Below are positions 8,563-20,306 of a stretch of 64,000 nucleotides of DNA, one piece after another. The stretch is taken from NCBI GenBank assembly GCA_006218035.1, contig VBWC01000008.1, forward strand, positions 44,323-108,322, given 5' to 3'. Position 1 is the first letter of the stretch. Each line of letters starts with the position of its first letter. Position numbers and translations under genes: made by a program. This DNA comes from Gammaproteobacteria bacterium. Lineage in GTDB: Bacteria > Pseudomonadota > Gammaproteobacteria > VBWC01. The notes under the pieces were generated by a model. It was given only the letters and a program-made list of their open reading frames with translations. It did no database searches and was not told where the DNA came from.

Positions 8563-10569
8563 GCGATACAGATAGCAGTGTGTCGTATGCGTGTCGCTGA
8601 GCGTGGTACGCTCCGGGTAATTCCCCCGGCAGACCTCCATCGCCATCGGGCAGCGCGGATGGAAGTGACAGCCGCGCGGCGGGTTCGACGGCGACGGAAG
8701 GTCACCTTCGAGCTTGATGATCTCGCGGCCCGTCGCGGTATCGATCTTCGGGATCGCGGACAACAACGCCTGCGTATAGGGATGACACGGATTCTGCATG
8801 ACGTCCGCCACCGTGCCGCGTTCGACGATCCGTCCGAGATACATCACGGCGACCTCGTCGGCGAGATATTCGACCACGGCCAGGTTGTGTGTGATGAACA
8901 GATACGACAGCCCAAGCTCCGCCTGCAGGCGCTTCAGCAGGTTTAATATCTGCGCCTGCACCGATACATCGAGCGCGCTGGTCGGCTCGTCGCAGACGAT
9001 CAGCTTCGGGTTCACCGCCAGCGCGCGTGCGATGCAGATGCGCTGGCGCTGACCACCCGAGAACTCGTGCGGATAGCGTCGCTTGGCCTCCGGTGACAGG
9101 CCCACCTGCGTCAGCAATTCATCGATGCGCGCCTGCCGTTCGACATCCGTGCGGCCGATGCGCTGCGCGAGCATGCCCTCCTCGATGATGTCGGCGACCA
9201 TCATGCGCGGATTCATTGAGGAGTACGGGTCCTGGAAGATAATCTGCAGATCAGCGCGGTACGGGCGCATGCGCCGCGCGCCGATTTGCGTCAGATCGTT
9301 GCCCCGGTAATGCACGGTGCCGGCAGTGGGTCGGATCAGTTGCAACAACCCCTTGCCGGCCGTCGTCTTGCCGCAGCCGGACTCGCCGACCAGGGCGAGC
9401 GTGCGCCCGACGCGCAGTTGCAGCGATACGCCATCGACCGCGCGCACATGTCCGGCCGTGCGCTTGAACAGTCCCTTGTGAATCGGGAAAAACACCTGAA
9501 GATCGTTTATGTCCACCAGTACATCACCGGCCGTGGCGCGCGGCGCTTGCTGAATTGCCGGCGCGGGCGCCGCCGCGCGCGGCGCGGGTTTGGCGATATC
9601 GGGATCGTTCAGGTGACAGCGCGCATGATGCTCCGGCCCGACGGCCAGCCAGCGCGGCGCCGTATCGCGGCAGGTTTGCCACGCAAAATCGCAACGATCC
9701 TCGAAGCGGCACGCGCGGAATTCTCGCGCGAGCGACGGCACCGAGCCCTTGATGACCGCGAGCTGCCGGTCACGCTTGCCCATCGTCGGCAGTGACTCGA
9801 ACAGCTTGCGTGAATAGGGATGTTTCGGATCGGCGAAGAACGCCGCGCGGTCCGCCTGCTCAACGATATGGCCCGCATACATGACGGCAACGCGATCCGC
9901 GATGCCGGCGACGACGCCGAGGTCATGCGTGATCAGCAGCATGGCCATGCCGCGCTCCCGCTGCAACTTGCGCAGCAGATCGAGGATCTGCGCCTGGATC
10001 GTGACATCCAGCGCCGTGGTCGGCTCGTCGGCGATCAGCAGTTGCGGCTCGCCGGCCAGCGCGATCGCGATCATCACGCGCTGTTTCATGCCGCCGGAGA
10101 GCTGGTGCGGATATTCGCCGTAACGCTGCGCCGGGTCCGGTATGCCGACATCATCGAGCAGTGCGATCACGCGATCGCGCAATGCCTTGCCGCGCAGCCC
10201 GAGATGGCGCTCGACGGTCTCGCCGATCTGCATGCCAATCGTCAGCACCGGATTCAGACTGGTCATCGGCTCCTGAAAGATCATCGCGATACGTTTGCCG
10301 CGCACGTCGCGCATTGCGTGCTCCGGTAACGCCAGCAAATCCTGGCCGTCGAGCAGCACCTTGCCGGCCGTAATGCGACCCGCCGGTTGCGGCACCAGTC
10401 GCAGGATCGACAGGGCGGTCATCGACTTGCCGCAGCCGGACTCGCCGAGCAGCGCGAAGGTCTCGCCGGAATGGATATCGAAATCCACGCCGTCGACCGC
10501 GCGCACGGTGCCGCCGCCGGTCTGAAAACAGGTCTGCAGCCCCTGTACCGATAACAATTTGTCACTCAT
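8560..10569 (-). CDS. yejF: Peptide ABC transporter, fused double ATPase (YejF type)
   Basis: Two Walker A ([16 protein letters not shown]), two signature motifs ([16 protein letters not shown]), oligopeptide-type C-terminal [14 protein letters not shown] / [14 protein letters not shown]. Confidence 0.92.
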   Translation of the reverse strand: MSDKLLSVQGLQTCFQTGGGTVRAVDGVDFDIHSGETFALLGESGCGKSMTALSILRLVPQPAGRITAGKVLLDGQDLLALPEHAMRDVRGKRIAMIFQEPMTSLNPVLTIGMQIGETVERHLGLRGKALRDRVIALLDDVGIPDPAQRYGEYPHQLSGGMKQRVMIAIALAGEPQLLIADEPTTALDVTIQAQILDLLRKLQRERGMAMLLITHDLGVVAGIADRVAVMYAGHIVEQADRAAFFADPKHPYSRKLFESLPTMGKRDRQLAVIKGSVPSLAREFRACRFEDRCDFAWQTCRDTAPRWLAVGPEHHARCHLNDPDIAKPAPRAAAPAPAIQQAPRATAGDVLVDINDLQVFFPIHKGLFKRTAGHVRAVDGVSLQLRVGRTLALVGESGCGKTTAGKGLLQLIRPTAGTVHYRGNDLTQIGARRMRPYRADLQIIFQDPYSSMNPRMMVADIIEEGMLAQRIGRTDVERQARIDELLTQVGLSPEAKRRYPHEFSGGQRQRICIARALAVNPKLIVCDEPTSALDVSVQAQILNLLKRLQAELGLSYLFITHNLAVVEYLADEVAVMYLGRIVERGTVADVMQNPCHPYTQALLSAIPKIDTATGREIIKLEGDLPSPSNPPRGCHFHPRCPMAMEVCRGNYPERTTLSDTHTTHCYLYR

Positions 10570-10581
10570 CGTGTTTGCTCA

Positions 10582-12090
10582 TCAATTCGCCCGCAGGCGT
10601 GGATCAAACGCGTCACGCACCGCATCGGAGAAAACATTCGCCGCCAGCACCAGAATAAACATGAACACGAACGCCGCCGCCAGCGACCACCAGACGATCG
10701 GCTCGCGCGCCATTTCCAGACGCGCGCTGTTGATCATATTGCCCCAGCTGATCATCGACGGGTCGACCCCGACGCCGACATAGGAAAGTACCGCTTCCGC
10801 GAGCACCAGTCCACTGAAATCCAGCACGACGATGATCAGCACGATGTGCATGACGTTGGGCAGAATGTGGCGACTCAGTATGCGCGCGTGACTCACGCCG
10901 AACGCCGCTGCGGCCTGCAGATAATCGAGCTCGCGAAGCTTGAGACTCTCGCCACGCAGCAAGCGGCATAACCCGGTCCAGCTCGTGATTCCGAGTATCA
11001 TGCACAAAAACAGCAGCCGCGCGTCGGCGCGATCGGCCACCGTTTCGAACGCTTCCGGGTGATTCGCCATATAGACCTGCAGCGCCAGTATCGACGCGGC
11101 GATCAGCAGCACGCCCGGTATCGAATTCAGCGTGGTGTAGATATATTGAATGACGTCGTCGATCCAGCCCCGAAAATAACCGGCCATCACCCCGAGACTG
11201 ATTGCGAACGGCAGCATGATCAACGTCGTCAATGTGCCGATCACCAGACCGGTGCGTATGCTTTTCAGGGTCTGATACAGCACGTCCTGTCCGACCTTGT
11301 CGGTACCAAATACGTGATATTTCCCGCTGAGTTCGATCAACACCATGGTGCCGACCAGTATGATTGCCAACGTCAGCAGTACCACGTGCCACGCCATGGC
11401 AGTTTGAGCGCGCATAATTCTGCCAAGCGCCGACGCTGGCGTCGTACGGTAATGCCGGGCCAGCAGCATCACGATTGCCAGCGACACCAGCACGGCGATG
11501 CCGAGGCCCTTCATCAAGCCAGCCGATGCCGTAACAACGATGTCGGCACTTCGCTCCGTCTCCGGATCGTTCAAATGGGCGCCGCCATACTGCAGGCGCG
11601 GGTAGACGCGCTGTTGCGTGCCGTCCGGAAGTTCCTGCATTTCCCTGGCATACAATTGCGCTGCCAGCGGCGCCGAGTAGGTCTTTTCAACGCGCAGGCG
11701 TAACGGTTCCGCCAGTTTGTCGAAAACGCTCAGTACCTCAACCGAATGTCCGCTCGATTCGCTACGGTCGACCGGCGGCAGCGGCTCACGGAAATGTATC
11801 GAGTCCAGCAGGCCGACCAGCACATAAGCGCCCAGCACCACCAATGCGGCCATGCCGGCACGGCTGCGCCATACGCGGCGCCATGGCGCGCGCAGATGTT
11901 CATGCTGGCGCGAATAGATCACCACGCCGGCGATCACCAGCACCAGCAGATAGATCAGCACGTCGGTCCACAGAAACACCGGCTTGACGCCGCGCAGCGC
12001 AATCATTCCCACAACCGCCACTCCCGCCAAGGCAATCAGCGCGAGCATCAGAAGCACAGGTCGTTTTTGATATCGAGGCATGGTGTTCAT
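10582..12090 (-). CDS. yejE: Peptide ABC transporter permease (YejE type)
   Basis: BPD_transp_1 permease: TLTTLIMLPFAISLGVMAGYFRGWIDDVIQYIYTTLNSIPGVLL...; C-term DAVRDAFDPRLRAN. Confidence 0.9.
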   Translation of the reverse strand: MNTMPRYQKRPVLLMLALIALAGVAVVGMIALRGVKPVFLWTDVLIYLLVLVIAGVVIYSRQHEHLRAPWRRVWRSRAGMAALVVLGAYVLVGLLDSIHFREPLPPVDRSESSGHSVEVLSVFDKLAEPLRLRVEKTYSAPLAAQLYAREMQELPDGTQQRVYPRLQYGGAHLNDPETERSADIVVTASAGLMKGLGIAVLVSLAIVMLLARHYRTTPASALGRIMRAQTAMAWHVVLLTLAIILVGTMVLIELSGKYHVFGTDKVGQDVLYQTLKSIRTGLVIGTLTTLIMLPFAISLGVMAGYFRGWIDDVIQYIYTTLNSIPGVLLIAASILALQVYMANHPEAFETVADRADARLLFLCMILGITSWTGLCRLLRGESLKLRELDYLQAAAAFGVSHARILSRHILPNVMHIVLIIVVLDFSGLVLAEAVLSYVGVGVDPSMISWGNMINSARLEMAREPIVWWSLAAAFVFMFILVLAANVFSDAVRDAFDPRLRAN

Positions 12091-12091
12091 G

Positions 12092-13069
12092 TCAGGCCAG
12101 CCGTATGCGCGGGTCGACCAGCGTGTAGGAAATGTCGGTCAGTATCAGCCCGACGATGTACAGCGCGGAACCGAGAAACACCATGGCGCGGACGATGGCA
12201 AAGTCCTGCGAGCTGATCGCATCGATCGTGTAGCTGCCGAGCCCCGGAATGCCGAAGAACGACTCGAGTATCAGGCTGCCCATGAATAGCAACGGCAGAA
12301 TCGCGACCGCCCCGGTCATTATCGGAATCAAGGCGTTCCGTAGCACGTGGCCAAACATCACCTGTGGTTCCGACAAACCTTTCGCACGCGCGGTGCGCAC
12401 ATAGTCCCGGCCGATCTCTTCGAGAAAAATAGTGCGGTACCAGCGCGTTCCGGCGCCGATACCGCCTATGATGCCGACGATCACCGGCAGGATCACGAAA
12501 CTGACCGCATCGAAACCGTCGTCGTAACCCGAGATTGGCACCAGATGCAGCAGTTTTCCGACCAGATACTGGCCACCGATGATATAGAACAGGCTGGATA
12601 TCGACATCAGCACGACGCACAGGAACACACCCCAGTAATCGATATACGTCGCGCGAAAGAACGCGATCAACAAGGCGAAGGTGATGTTCACGAGGATACC
12701 GACAATAAATACCGGGATCGCAATCGCCAGGCTCGGCCACATGCGTTGACTGATGTCGTAACCGATGTCGCGCCCGGCATCGGAACTGCCAAACCGGAAG
12801 GCGAACAGGCTGACCGACTTCTCGAAGAAAATCGTATTGGTGACAGACCTGGCGCCGTCTTCCGCGCGGTTTAGCAGCAGCGGTTTGTCATAGCCCCGCT
12901 CCTGTTTCCACTTGTCTACCGCTTCCGGGGTCACGCGCTTCATGCCGAGATGCATGCGCGCCATATCGTCCGGCGAGTTGACGACGAAAAACAGAAAGAA
13001 GGTGATCAGATTGACGCCAATCAGGATCGGTACCGCATAGAAAACGCGCCGGAGTATATAGGCTAGCAT
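12092..13069 (-). CDS. yejB: Peptide ABC transporter permease (YejB type)
   Basis: MLAYILRRVFYAVPILIGVNLITFFLFFVVNSPDDMARMHLG...; C-term DISYTLVDPRIRLA. Confidence 0.9.
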   Translation of the reverse strand: MLAYILRRVFYAVPILIGVNLITFFLFFVVNSPDDMARMHLGMKRVTPEAVDKWKQERGYDKPLLLNRAEDGARSVTNTIFFEKSVSLFAFRFGSSDAGRDIGYDISQRMWPSLAIAIPVFIVGILVNITFALLIAFFRATYIDYWGVFLCVVLMSISSLFYIIGGQYLVGKLLHLVPISGYDDGFDAVSFVILPVIVGIIGGIGAGTRWYRTIFLEEIGRDYVRTARAKGLSEPQVMFGHVLRNALIPIMTGAVAILPLLFMGSLILESFFGIPGLGSYTIDAISSQDFAIVRAMVFLGSALYIVGLILTDISYTLVDPRIRLA

Positions 13070-13085
13070 CGGCTGGCGCCCCGTT

Positions 13086-15290
13086 TCATGCGGTGGCCGC
13101 CGCCTGCTGGCGACGCCGGTAGACACGGATCGCCGGCAGCGTTCCGACGACCAGTAGCGCTACGACCAGGATCACGGGCCACACCACCGGCTTGTTCCAC
13201 TCGGTTCGTTTTTCGGCCCGCTGCACCGGATCGATCCGCGTGAATTTCAGCGCATTGTTGGCCATCAGATTCGGCTTCGTGTTGTAGTACCACGTATGAT
13301 ACAGACCGAACTGCTTCGGGTGAAAACCCCATATCCATGGCGCGTCGCGCCGCGCAATGGCCATCATGTCATCGATGACACGTTGGCGTTCCGGTCCGTT
13401 CTCCATGTTCTTCATCCGCTCGAACAGCCGGTCGAATTCCGCGCTGGCGTAATTGGCGGCATTTTCACCGTTGTGCCTGACCTTGCCGTTCGGCCCGTAG
13501 AGCAGAAACAGAAAGTTCTCCGGATCAGGGTAATCGGCATTCCAGCCCCATTGAAAGAGCTGCGCCGCGCCCGTGCGCATCTTGTCCTGGAAGCGGTTGT
13601 AATCGGTGTTGCGGATATCCAGTTCGATGTTGAGCTTGCGGAACTGCTTGCGCATCCAGTCCAGACGCGCCTTGTCGTCCGGTCCGGACGACGCGGGCAC
13701 ATCGTAATGCAGCACCAGCGCATTGCCGGTCGCGGCATCGCGACCGTCGGGGTAACCGGCCTCCGCAAGCAGGCGCCGGGCAATTTCCAGAGCCTTGCGC
13801 TGCGGTGCGTTGCCAACCCAGTCATAGACGAACGGATTGATGCCGGTCGCACTGTCAACATAGCCGAAGATGCCCGGCGGAATCGGGCCCTGCGCCGGAA
13901 TACCGCGGCCGTTCAGGAAAATCGAAATGTATTCCTCGTAATCGAGCGCGATCGATACCGCCTGACGCAGCTTGCGCGCACGCTCGCTGTCGCCGCCCAC
14001 CACCGGGTCCAGCATGTTGAAACCAAAGTAATACGTCGAGGCGCCCACGGCGGTCTGCAAGCGCATGCCCTTGCTCTGCATCTCATCGGTCAAGGTCGCC
14101 TCGCCCCCGGCGCCGAAGCGTATCGCCTGATCGAAACTGTCCGAACTGATGCCGGACGAGTCGTAATATCCCTGCTGAAACTTGTTCCAGTACGGAATGG
14201 ACTCTTTCTCGAGACTGAACACCACCCGTTCAATAAACGGGAGCGGCTTGCCGGCATCCGCCAGCAATCCCGCTGCCGCATCGCCAGCCTCGCCGGCCGC
14301 CGGATAGACCTCACCGTGAAAATTCGGGTTGCGATCCATGACCATTTGCCGATTCGGATTGTTCTCGACCAGCATGTAGGGCCCGGTGCCAACCGGCCAC
14401 CAGTCCAGCGACAGATTTTTCTCGGCAAATCCGGGCTGCGCATAGAACCGGTCGGCCTCGGGCGGCACCGGCGCGAAGAACGGCATCGCCAGCCAGTACA
14501 ACATCTGCGGATACTTGCCGCGTACCTTGAGGCGATACGTGTACCGGTCAACCACCTGCGCCCCTTCCAGCGGGTACTCCGCCAGATCGAGGAATTCTCG
14601 ATCGCCCTGCGCTTTCGCCGCCGCCAATGTTTCGCCGTACTCTTTCAGGCCGACGATATATTCCGTCATCAAGCCGAATATCGGCGATTGCAGTTTCGGA
14701 TGCGCGAGCCGCTTGATCTGATAGACATAGTCGGCGGCCACCAGCTCGCGACTGCCGGTCTGTGCGAAGTCGCGCAGCGTGCGGATTTTCGCGACAGCGT
14801 CTGCGGACAAGGCATGGTAAAGAAAGCCGCCACGCGCGTCGGTGGCCAACGCGGGATGCGGCTGATAACGGACGCCCGCCCGGATGCGGATATCATAAAT
14901 ACTGAATGCGATCTGATCCGGCGCGGCATCGTCCGGCAAGGTCTGTCCGTTCCGGTCGACGAATACCGGCTGAGGAAGCGCGACTGCGGTCAATGGAACC
15001 AGCTCGTACGGGCGTTTCAGGTAATCATATTGCAGCGGTGGCTCGTAGATCTGACCGGTGAATACCACTTCATTCGAACTGTAGGATTGGGCGGGATCCA
15101 GATGTTTCGGTTTTTCCGAAAACGACGAATAGAGAATATTCCTGTGGTCGTCGGAGGCCGGATAGGGATTATTCCACGGCCGGTCGCCGCATGCGCCCAG
15201 CGACACGGCGACGAGGAATGCCAGCGCCGTCCGGCATGCGTTGCTTTTTCCCACGTCGCCTCCGGCAGACCGTATAAAAGTTCGCATCAT
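13086..15290 (-). CDS. Extracellular peptide-binding lipoprotein of ABC transporter (SBP_bac_5)
   Basis: Lipobox VAVSLGACGD; SBP5 features DPAQSYSSNEVVFTGQIYEPPLQYDYL, FDQAIRFGAGGEATL; adjacent to yejB. Confidence 0.88.
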   Translation of the reverse strand: MMRTFIRSAGGDVGKSNACRTALAFLVAVSLGACGDRPWNNPYPASDDHRNILYSSFSEKPKHLDPAQSYSSNEVVFTGQIYEPPLQYDYLKRPYELVPLTAVALPQPVFVDRNGQTLPDDAAPDQIAFSIYDIRIRAGVRYQPHPALATDARGGFLYHALSADAVAKIRTLRDFAQTGSRELVAADYVYQIKRLAHPKLQSPIFGLMTEYIVGLKEYGETLAAAKAQGDREFLDLAEYPLEGAQVVDRYTYRLKVRGKYPQMLYWLAMPFFAPVPPEADRFYAQPGFAEKNLSLDWWPVGTGPYMLVENNPNRQMVMDRNPNFHGEVYPAAGEAGDAAAGLLADAGKPLPFIERVVFSLEKESIPYWNKFQQGYYDSSGISSDSFDQAIRFGAGGEATLTDEMQSKGMRLQTAVGASTYYFGFNMLDPVVGGDSERARKLRQAVSIALDYEEYISIFLNGRGIPAQGPIPPGIFGYVDSATGINPFVYDWVGNAPQRKALEIARRLLAEAGYPDGRDAATGNALVLHYDVPASSGPDDKARLDWMRKQFRKLNIELDIRNTDYNRFQDKMRTGAAQLFQWGWNADYPDPENFLFLLYGPNGKVRHNGENAANYASAEFDRLFERMKNMENGPERQRVIDDMMAIARRDAPWIWGFHPKQFGLYHTWYYNTKPNLMANNALKFTRIDPVQRAEKRTEWNKPVVWPVILVVALLVVGTLPAIRVYRRRQQAAATA

Positions 15291-15433
15291 TATAGAAACT
15301 GACCGGCCCTGTTTCACGTCATACCGCGCCCGGTAAACCACCGCTCCGCCCGGTCGGTGGCCCATGGTATCATTGCGCTATCCAACTATGTGTCTTGCAA
15401 CAACAATTGACTAACCGAAGACGGGGTAGGTAT

Positions 15434-16231
15434 ATGGGATTTCTTAGCGGCAAACGGGCGTTGATCGTCGGCCTGGCAAGCAACCGGTCCATCGCATGGG
15501 GAATCGCGGACGCCATGCGGCGCGAGGGCGCGGAACTCGCGTTCACGTTCCAGAACGAGAAGCTGCAGTCGCGTGTCGAGAAAATGGCCGCGGAATGCGG
15601 CTCGACTCTGACGTTTCCGTGCGATGTCGCCAGCGACGAGCAGATCGCCGCCGTGTTCAGCGAGCTGGCGAAGACCTGGGACGGCCTGGATATTATCGTA
15701 CACTCAGTCGCGTTCGCGCCGCGCGAGGAACTGGAAGGCTCGTATCTGGAAAAGGTGACGCGCCAGGGTTTCCAGATGGCGCACGACATCAGCTCCTACA
15801 GCTTCGTGGCGCTCGCCAAGGCGGGACACAGCATGATGAAAGGCCGTAACGGTGCGCTGGTGACGTTGAGTTACCTCGGCGCGGAGCGCGTTATTCCGAA
15901 CTACAACGTGATGGGTCTGGCCAAGGCCAGCCTCGAGGCGAACGTGCGTTATATGGCACAGTCGCTCGGGCCGGAAGGCATACGTGTCAACGCGATCTCG
16001 GCTGGCCCGATCCGGACGCTGGCGGCATCCGGTATCGCCAATTTCAGGAAACTGCTCGATGCGTTCGCCAAGGTGGCGCCACTGCGGCGCAACGTGACGA
16101 TCGAGGAAGTCGGCAATACCGCGGCTTTTCTGTGTTCCGATCTGGCATCCGGCATCACCGGGGAAATTACCTACGTCGACTGCGGCTACAACATCACCGG
16201 CATGGGACCGCTCGAGAGTCAGACGGACTGA
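15434..16231 (+). CDS. fabI: Enoyl-[acyl-carrier-protein] reductase (NADH)
   Basis: [44 protein letters not shown]..., [29 protein letters not shown]. Confidence 0.95.
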   Translation: MGFLSGKRALIVGLASNRSIAWGIADAMRREGAELAFTFQNEKLQSRVEKMAAECGSTLTFPCDVASDEQIAAVFSELAKTWDGLDIIVHSVAFAPREELEGSYLEKVTRQGFQMAHDISSYSFVALAKAGHSMMKGRNGALVTLSYLGAERVIPNYNVMGLAKASLEANVRYMAQSLGPEGIRVNAISAGPIRTLAASGIANFRKLLDAFAKVAPLRRNVTIEEVGNTAAFLCSDLASGITGEITYVDCGYNITGMGPLESQTD

Positions 16232-17502
16232 CGTTCGGCCAGCACGTCCTTTTCCCCTTCAAGGCGGGCGATAATCACGGCGCCGCAGGCGTCGCTGAAC
16301 ACGTTGACCGCCGTGCGGCACATATCCAGAATCCGGTCGACGGCCAGAATCAGCCCGATACCCTCGGCCGGCAGGCCGATCGTCGTCAGGATAATCGCAA
16401 TCGCGACCAGACTCGCGGCCGGAATCCCGGCCACGCCGATCGACGTCACCAATGCAAGCAGCACGACCACAAACTGCTCGGCGAAACCGAGGTGGATTCC
16501 ATAAGCCTGCGCAATGAACATCGCGGCAACGCACTCGTACAGCGCGGTGCCGTCCATATTCACCGTCGCGCCCAGCGGAACCACAAAACTCGCGGTGCGG
16601 TTCGATACGCCGGCATTCTTTTCGACGCATTCCATGGTCACCGGCAGCGTCGCGGATGACGACGCCGTCGAGAACGCCGTCAGCAGCGCCGGCGCCATCG
16701 CGCGGTAGAGCCGCACCGGACTGACACGGCCGATATACCGCACCAGCAACGGCAACATCATAAAAAAGTGAATCAGCAGACCGCCGAGCACCGTGATAAA
16801 GAATACCGCCAGCGGTCTGAATGCCGCGAAACCGGTGCTCGCGACAACCTTGGCGACGAGGCCGAACACCCCCAGCGGGGCAAATTTCATCACCAGTTCG
16901 GTGATCAACATCATCACTTCGTAGACACCCCGCCAGAACCGGTGCAGCGTGCCGCCGCCCGATGATTCGGGAACTTTCGTCATGAAGTAGCCGAACAGCA
17001 GGCTGAAGAAGATCAGGCCAAGCATCTGGCCATCCGCCGCGGCCGCGACGATGTTGGTGGGGATCATGCGCAGAAAGATATCGACGACATCGCCGGCGCC
17101 GCGTTCGGCGACTTTCTCCGTTACCGATGCGGTGTCTTCGCTGAAGCCGATGATATCCCGCGCCGGCTCGCCGTTCACGATGCCAGGCTGGGTCAGGTTG
17201 ACCAGGAAAAGGCCTATCAGGATCGCGAACAGGCTGGTCGAAAGATAATACAGCAGCGTCTTGCCACCGAGCCGCCCGAAAGCACCGGTGTTACCGGCGC
17301 CGGCGATGCCAGTAATGATCGAAGCGACTATCAGCGGGACGATGATCATTTTCAGCGCATTGAGAAACAATGTGCCGATGAAATCGTAGACTTCGAAGCA
17401 GGTGACACCGAATATGCCGGCCGTGGTACCGGACAGGCTGCCCGCCACAAGCGCGAGCAACAGCGCGATCAATATCTGCCAGTGGAGTTTACGCGGCCAC
17501 AT
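16219..17502 (-). CDS. Dicarboxylate/amino acid:cation symporter (DAACS family)
   Basis: [49 protein letters not shown]. Confidence 0.93.
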   Translation of the reverse strand: MWPRKLHWQILIALLLALVAGSLSGTTAGIFGVTCFEVYDFIGTLFLNALKMIIVPLIVASIITGIAGAGNTGAFGRLGGKTLLYYLSTSLFAILIGLFLVNLTQPGIVNGEPARDIIGFSEDTASVTEKVAERGAGDVVDIFLRMIPTNIVAAAADGQMLGLIFFSLLFGYFMTKVPESSGGGTLHRFWRGVYEVMMLITELVMKFAPLGVFGLVAKVVASTGFAAFRPLAVFFITVLGGLLIHFFMMLPLLVRYIGRVSPVRLYRAMAPALLTAFSTASSSATLPVTMECVEKNAGVSNRTASFVVPLGATVNMDGTALYECVAAMFIAQAYGIHLGFAEQFVVVLLALVTSIGVAGIPAASLVAIAIILTTIGLPAEGIGLILAVDRILDMCRTAVNVFSDACGAVIIARLEGEKDVLAERQSV

Positions 17503-17676
17503 GACGGCCGATTATAACAGCGGTATCGCCTGACGCGATCAATTCGGCACAGAAGCCGGATGCAACGGGTAGCAAGCCGATGGGCACACCGCTTCCGCCA
17601 CGCGAGATGAAGCCAATGGATACTCCGCCACGTGCCGCATAAACGACAACATCGCCCGAATTCCGGGCTGGACCCG

Positions 17677-19575
17677 TTATATCTGCGACTCGTACCGGGT
17701 GATATCGGCGCGTTTCACGAGGCCGCTGACCACCGACCGCTGCTCCGCAGTACCCCGCGTGCGCGCCTCTGTCTCACGCAGACTGGTGCGCGCCGCGTCG
17801 TCGAGCGCGGCAAGGTCGCCGTCCTTCACCACGGTAAGCCTCAATATCGCGTAATCGCCGTTGGCCAGAGCAATGCCACGGTACAGGGCCTGGTTTGCGG
17901 CGGGCCGGCCAACGCTGAACGCGGCAGTGACAATCGCCGCATCCATCGCCGGATCGTTGTGCTTGATGAATTTGGCCTCGTTCCAGACCGCCTTATGTGC
18001 TTGCGCGACCGCCACATGATCGCTGTCATCCTGCAATTTCGCCAACAGATCGGCCCCAAACGTTCTGATTTTTCCCCGCGCCTGTTCGTTACGCAGCTGA
18101 TTGATGATCTCGTCCCTGACCTCCGCCAATGGCCGCGTTGCGGACGCCTTGCGCTCGTTTACCCGGATGACAACCACGTGATCCGGCCCTATCTCGATCG
18201 GAACGCTGTTGTTACCTTCCCGGTAGACCTCATCACTGAAGGCCGCTTCGCGCACCGTCGCATTCGAGGCAATGCCGCCACCCGTCGCATGATCGAAGAA
18301 ATTACTGGTGTTCACCTCAAGTGCGAGCGCCTGTGCCGCAACGCTCAGCGTGTCCGGATGTTCAAAGGCGGTGTTCGCGAGTATTTCTGCGCGATCAGAA
18401 AACAGCTCTTCGGCGGTGCGTCGCCGTAAATCGCTTTCAATCTGGTCACGTACCTCGTCGAAACTTCGACCACTACCGGTTTGTATGCCCGTCAGCTTGA
18501 TGATGTGAAAACCGAACGCACTCTTGACAACGTCGCTGATATCACCGGTTTTTTCGAGTGCGAAGGTCGCTTTCTCGAACGCCTTGTCCATAATACCGGC
18601 GCCGAAGAAGCCGAGATCGCCACCGTTGCCGCTCGAGCCTTTGTCCTCGGAATATTCCTCGGCCAGCTTTTCAAACGACTCGCCCGCGATCGCCCGCTGA
18701 CGCAACTTCTCGGCTTTTTGACGGGCGGCCTCGACGTCATCGCCGAATTCGATCAGCACGTGGCTGGCGCGCCGTTGCTCTTCCGCCGCGAACTCGCTGC
18801 GTCTGGTCTCGTAGGACTCGCGAACGCGATCTTCATCCACCTGAACGGATTTCATCAAATCGTCAACCGAAAGGTCTACGTAATCGACACGCGCCTGCTC
18901 AGGGACTGCATACCGCTCGTGATTGCTCGCGTAGTAACTATTGACGGCCTCCTCATCAACGGCCACGTCACCGGAAAAACGGCTTAACGGCACGGTCAGA
19001 TAACTGACTTCGCGCTGCTGATCACGCAATTGCACGACGCGGTTCAGATCCGCACCGGTAACAAACGTGGTGTCCGCGATACCGCTCATAAATTGATCGA
19101 GCAGCATCATGCGTCCGACGCGCCCTTCGAACGAAGCCGGTGTTTCTCCCTGGCTGCGCAACAATCGCTCGTACCGGGCGGGGTCAAAATTACCGTCGGT
19201 CTGCAGGTCGGGAAGACCGCGAACCTCGGCAGCGATCTGCTGGTCATTGATCCGGTAGCCGGCTTTCGTCGCCGCCTGGACCGTCACTTCCTCTTCGATC
19301 ATATTATCAAGCACTCGGCGTTTCAGCCCGAGGCTTTCAAGCATGGCCGGATCGAAGCCCGCACCCAGCGACTGTTGCAGTCTGGCGCGGGTAAGTTGAA
19401 AGGCCTGCTGATATTGCCGCACCGGTATCTGCACATCATTGACCTTGGCGACATACTGTTCGGCGTTTGGACTGATGTATTCGTTGATACCCCACAACGC
19501 GAACGGAATAACCAGCAAAATAACTATTGTCCACGCCACCCAGCCTTGTGCTTTTGTTCGAATCAGCTCAAGCAT
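17677..19575 (-). CDS. ppiD: Periplasmic chaperone / peptidyl-prolyl isomerase PpiD
   Basis: N-terminal TM anchor MLELIRTKAQGWVAWTIVILLVIPFALWGINEY, SurA_N and parvulin domain (ASHVLIEFGDDVEAARQKAEKL...GDLGFFGAGIMDKAFEKATFAL). Confidence 0.92.
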   Translation of the reverse strand: MLELIRTKAQGWVAWTIVILLVIPFALWGINEYISPNAEQYVAKVNDVQIPVRQYQQAFQLTRARLQQSLGAGFDPAMLESLGLKRRVLDNMIEEEVTVQAATKAGYRINDQQIAAEVRGLPDLQTDGNFDPARYERLLRSQGETPASFEGRVGRMMLLDQFMSGIADTTFVTGADLNRVVQLRDQQREVSYLTVPLSRFSGDVAVDEEAVNSYYASNHERYAVPEQARVDYVDLSVDDLMKSVQVDEDRVRESYETRRSEFAAEEQRRASHVLIEFGDDVEAARQKAEKLRQRAIAGESFEKLAEEYSEDKGSSGNGGDLGFFGAGIMDKAFEKATFALEKTGDISDVVKSAFGFHIIKLTGIQTGSGRSFDEVRDQIESDLRRRTAEELFSDRAEILANTAFEHPDTLSVAAQALALEVNTSNFFDHATGGGIASNATVREAAFSDEVYREGNNSVPIEIGPDHVVVIRVNERKASATRPLAEVRDEIINQLRNEQARGKIRTFGADLLAKLQDDSDHVAVAQAHKAVWNEAKFIKHNDPAMDAAIVTAAFSVGRPAANQALYRGIALANGDYAILRLTVVKDGDLAALDDAARTSLRETEARTRGTAEQRSVVSGLVKRADITRYESQI

Positions 19576-19657
19576 CGTCTCTTTTCCGTTTTGTCGGTTT
19601 ACAACGAGTGATTACTACTGTAGCCAGCGATTGACGAGCGCTTGGCCCGAAAATTAA

Positions 19658-19688
19658 AAAAGGCGCACCGCTACCAGGTGCGCCTTTT
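19658..19688 (-). terminator. Terminator of tRNA-Val/tRNA-Asp transcript
   Basis: 12-bp perfect stem aaaaggcgcacc / ggtgcgcctttt, downstream of the minus-strand tRNAs. Confidence 0.8.
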
Positions 19689-19697
19689 GTCTTAGAT

Positions 19698-19774
19698 TGG
19701 CGGAGTGGACGGGACTCGAACCCGCGACCACCGGCTTGACAGGCCGGGATTCTAACCAGCTGAACTACCACTCC
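19698..19774 (-). tRNA. tRNA-Asp(GTC)
   Basis: Full cloverleaf; anticodon arm CCGGC CTGTCAA GCCGG; encoded CCA. Confidence 0.95.
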
Positions 19775-19783
19775 TGCATTGAC

Positions 19784-19859
19784 TGGTGGGTGCTGAGGGG
19801 ATCGAACCCCCGACATTCGCCTTGTAAGGGCGACGCTCTCCCAGCTGAGCTAAGCACCC
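19784..19859 (-). tRNA. tRNA-Val(TAC)
   Basis: GGGTGCTTAGCTCAGCTGGGAGAGC...CTTACAA...GCACCCACCA. Confidence 0.95.
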
Positions 19860-19870
19860 CAAGGAGGCCG

Positions 19871-20143
19871 TTATTTTATGGCATCCTTGAAGGCCTTACC
19901 AGCCCTAAATGCAGGCGTTTTCGATGCCCGGATCCTGATTTCTTCCCCCGTCTGCGGATTCCGCCCCTTGCGCGCGGCGCGCTTGCGGACGGTAAACGTG
20001 CCAAATCCAACCAGCGTTACCTGATCCCCTTTCTTGAGGGCCTTGGTCACTGAAGTCGTCATCGCGTCTATGGCACGCCCGGCGGCCGCCTTCGACATAT
20101 CAGTCGAGTTCGCAATCGCATCCACTAAGTCTGATTTATTCAC
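19871..20143 (-). CDS. hupB: DNA-binding protein HU-beta
   Basis: [90 protein letters not shown]. Confidence 0.96.
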   Translation of the reverse strand: MNKSDLVDAIANSTDMSKAAAGRAIDAMTTSVTKALKKGDQVTLVGFGTFTVRKRAARKGRNPQTGEEIRIRASKTPAFRAGKAFKDAIK

Positions 20144-20243
20144 GGGTGTTTACTCCTTACGTTGAACAACGGGGAAAGAGCAACATTTTACGGGCAGCCT
20201 TAAGGCTGAAATTGTTATACCAACTGCCCGAAAGCCGTGTCAA

Positions 20244-20279
20244 GCAATACTTTCCGGCATTATCGCCGGAAAGTATTGC
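20244..20279. terminator. Strong 15-bp perfect hairpin between lon and hupB
   Basis: gcaatactttccggc-attatc-gccggaaagtattgc; no T-run, so terminator, attenuator or processing role is unproven. Confidence 0.5.
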
Positions 20280-20306
20280 GCAAAAAAACTGCGGGGGTGA
20301 TGTGTG

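Noticed and set aside
13296-15302. 668-aa plus-strand ORF antisense to the peptide-binding protein gene
   Set aside because: Low-complexity H/R/V-rich translation typical of an antisense frame in high-GC DNA; opposite strand encodes a clear SBP_bac_5 lipoprotein
19568-20053. ORFs 19568..19816 and 19697..20053
   Set aside because: They translate through two tRNA genes and the hupB region
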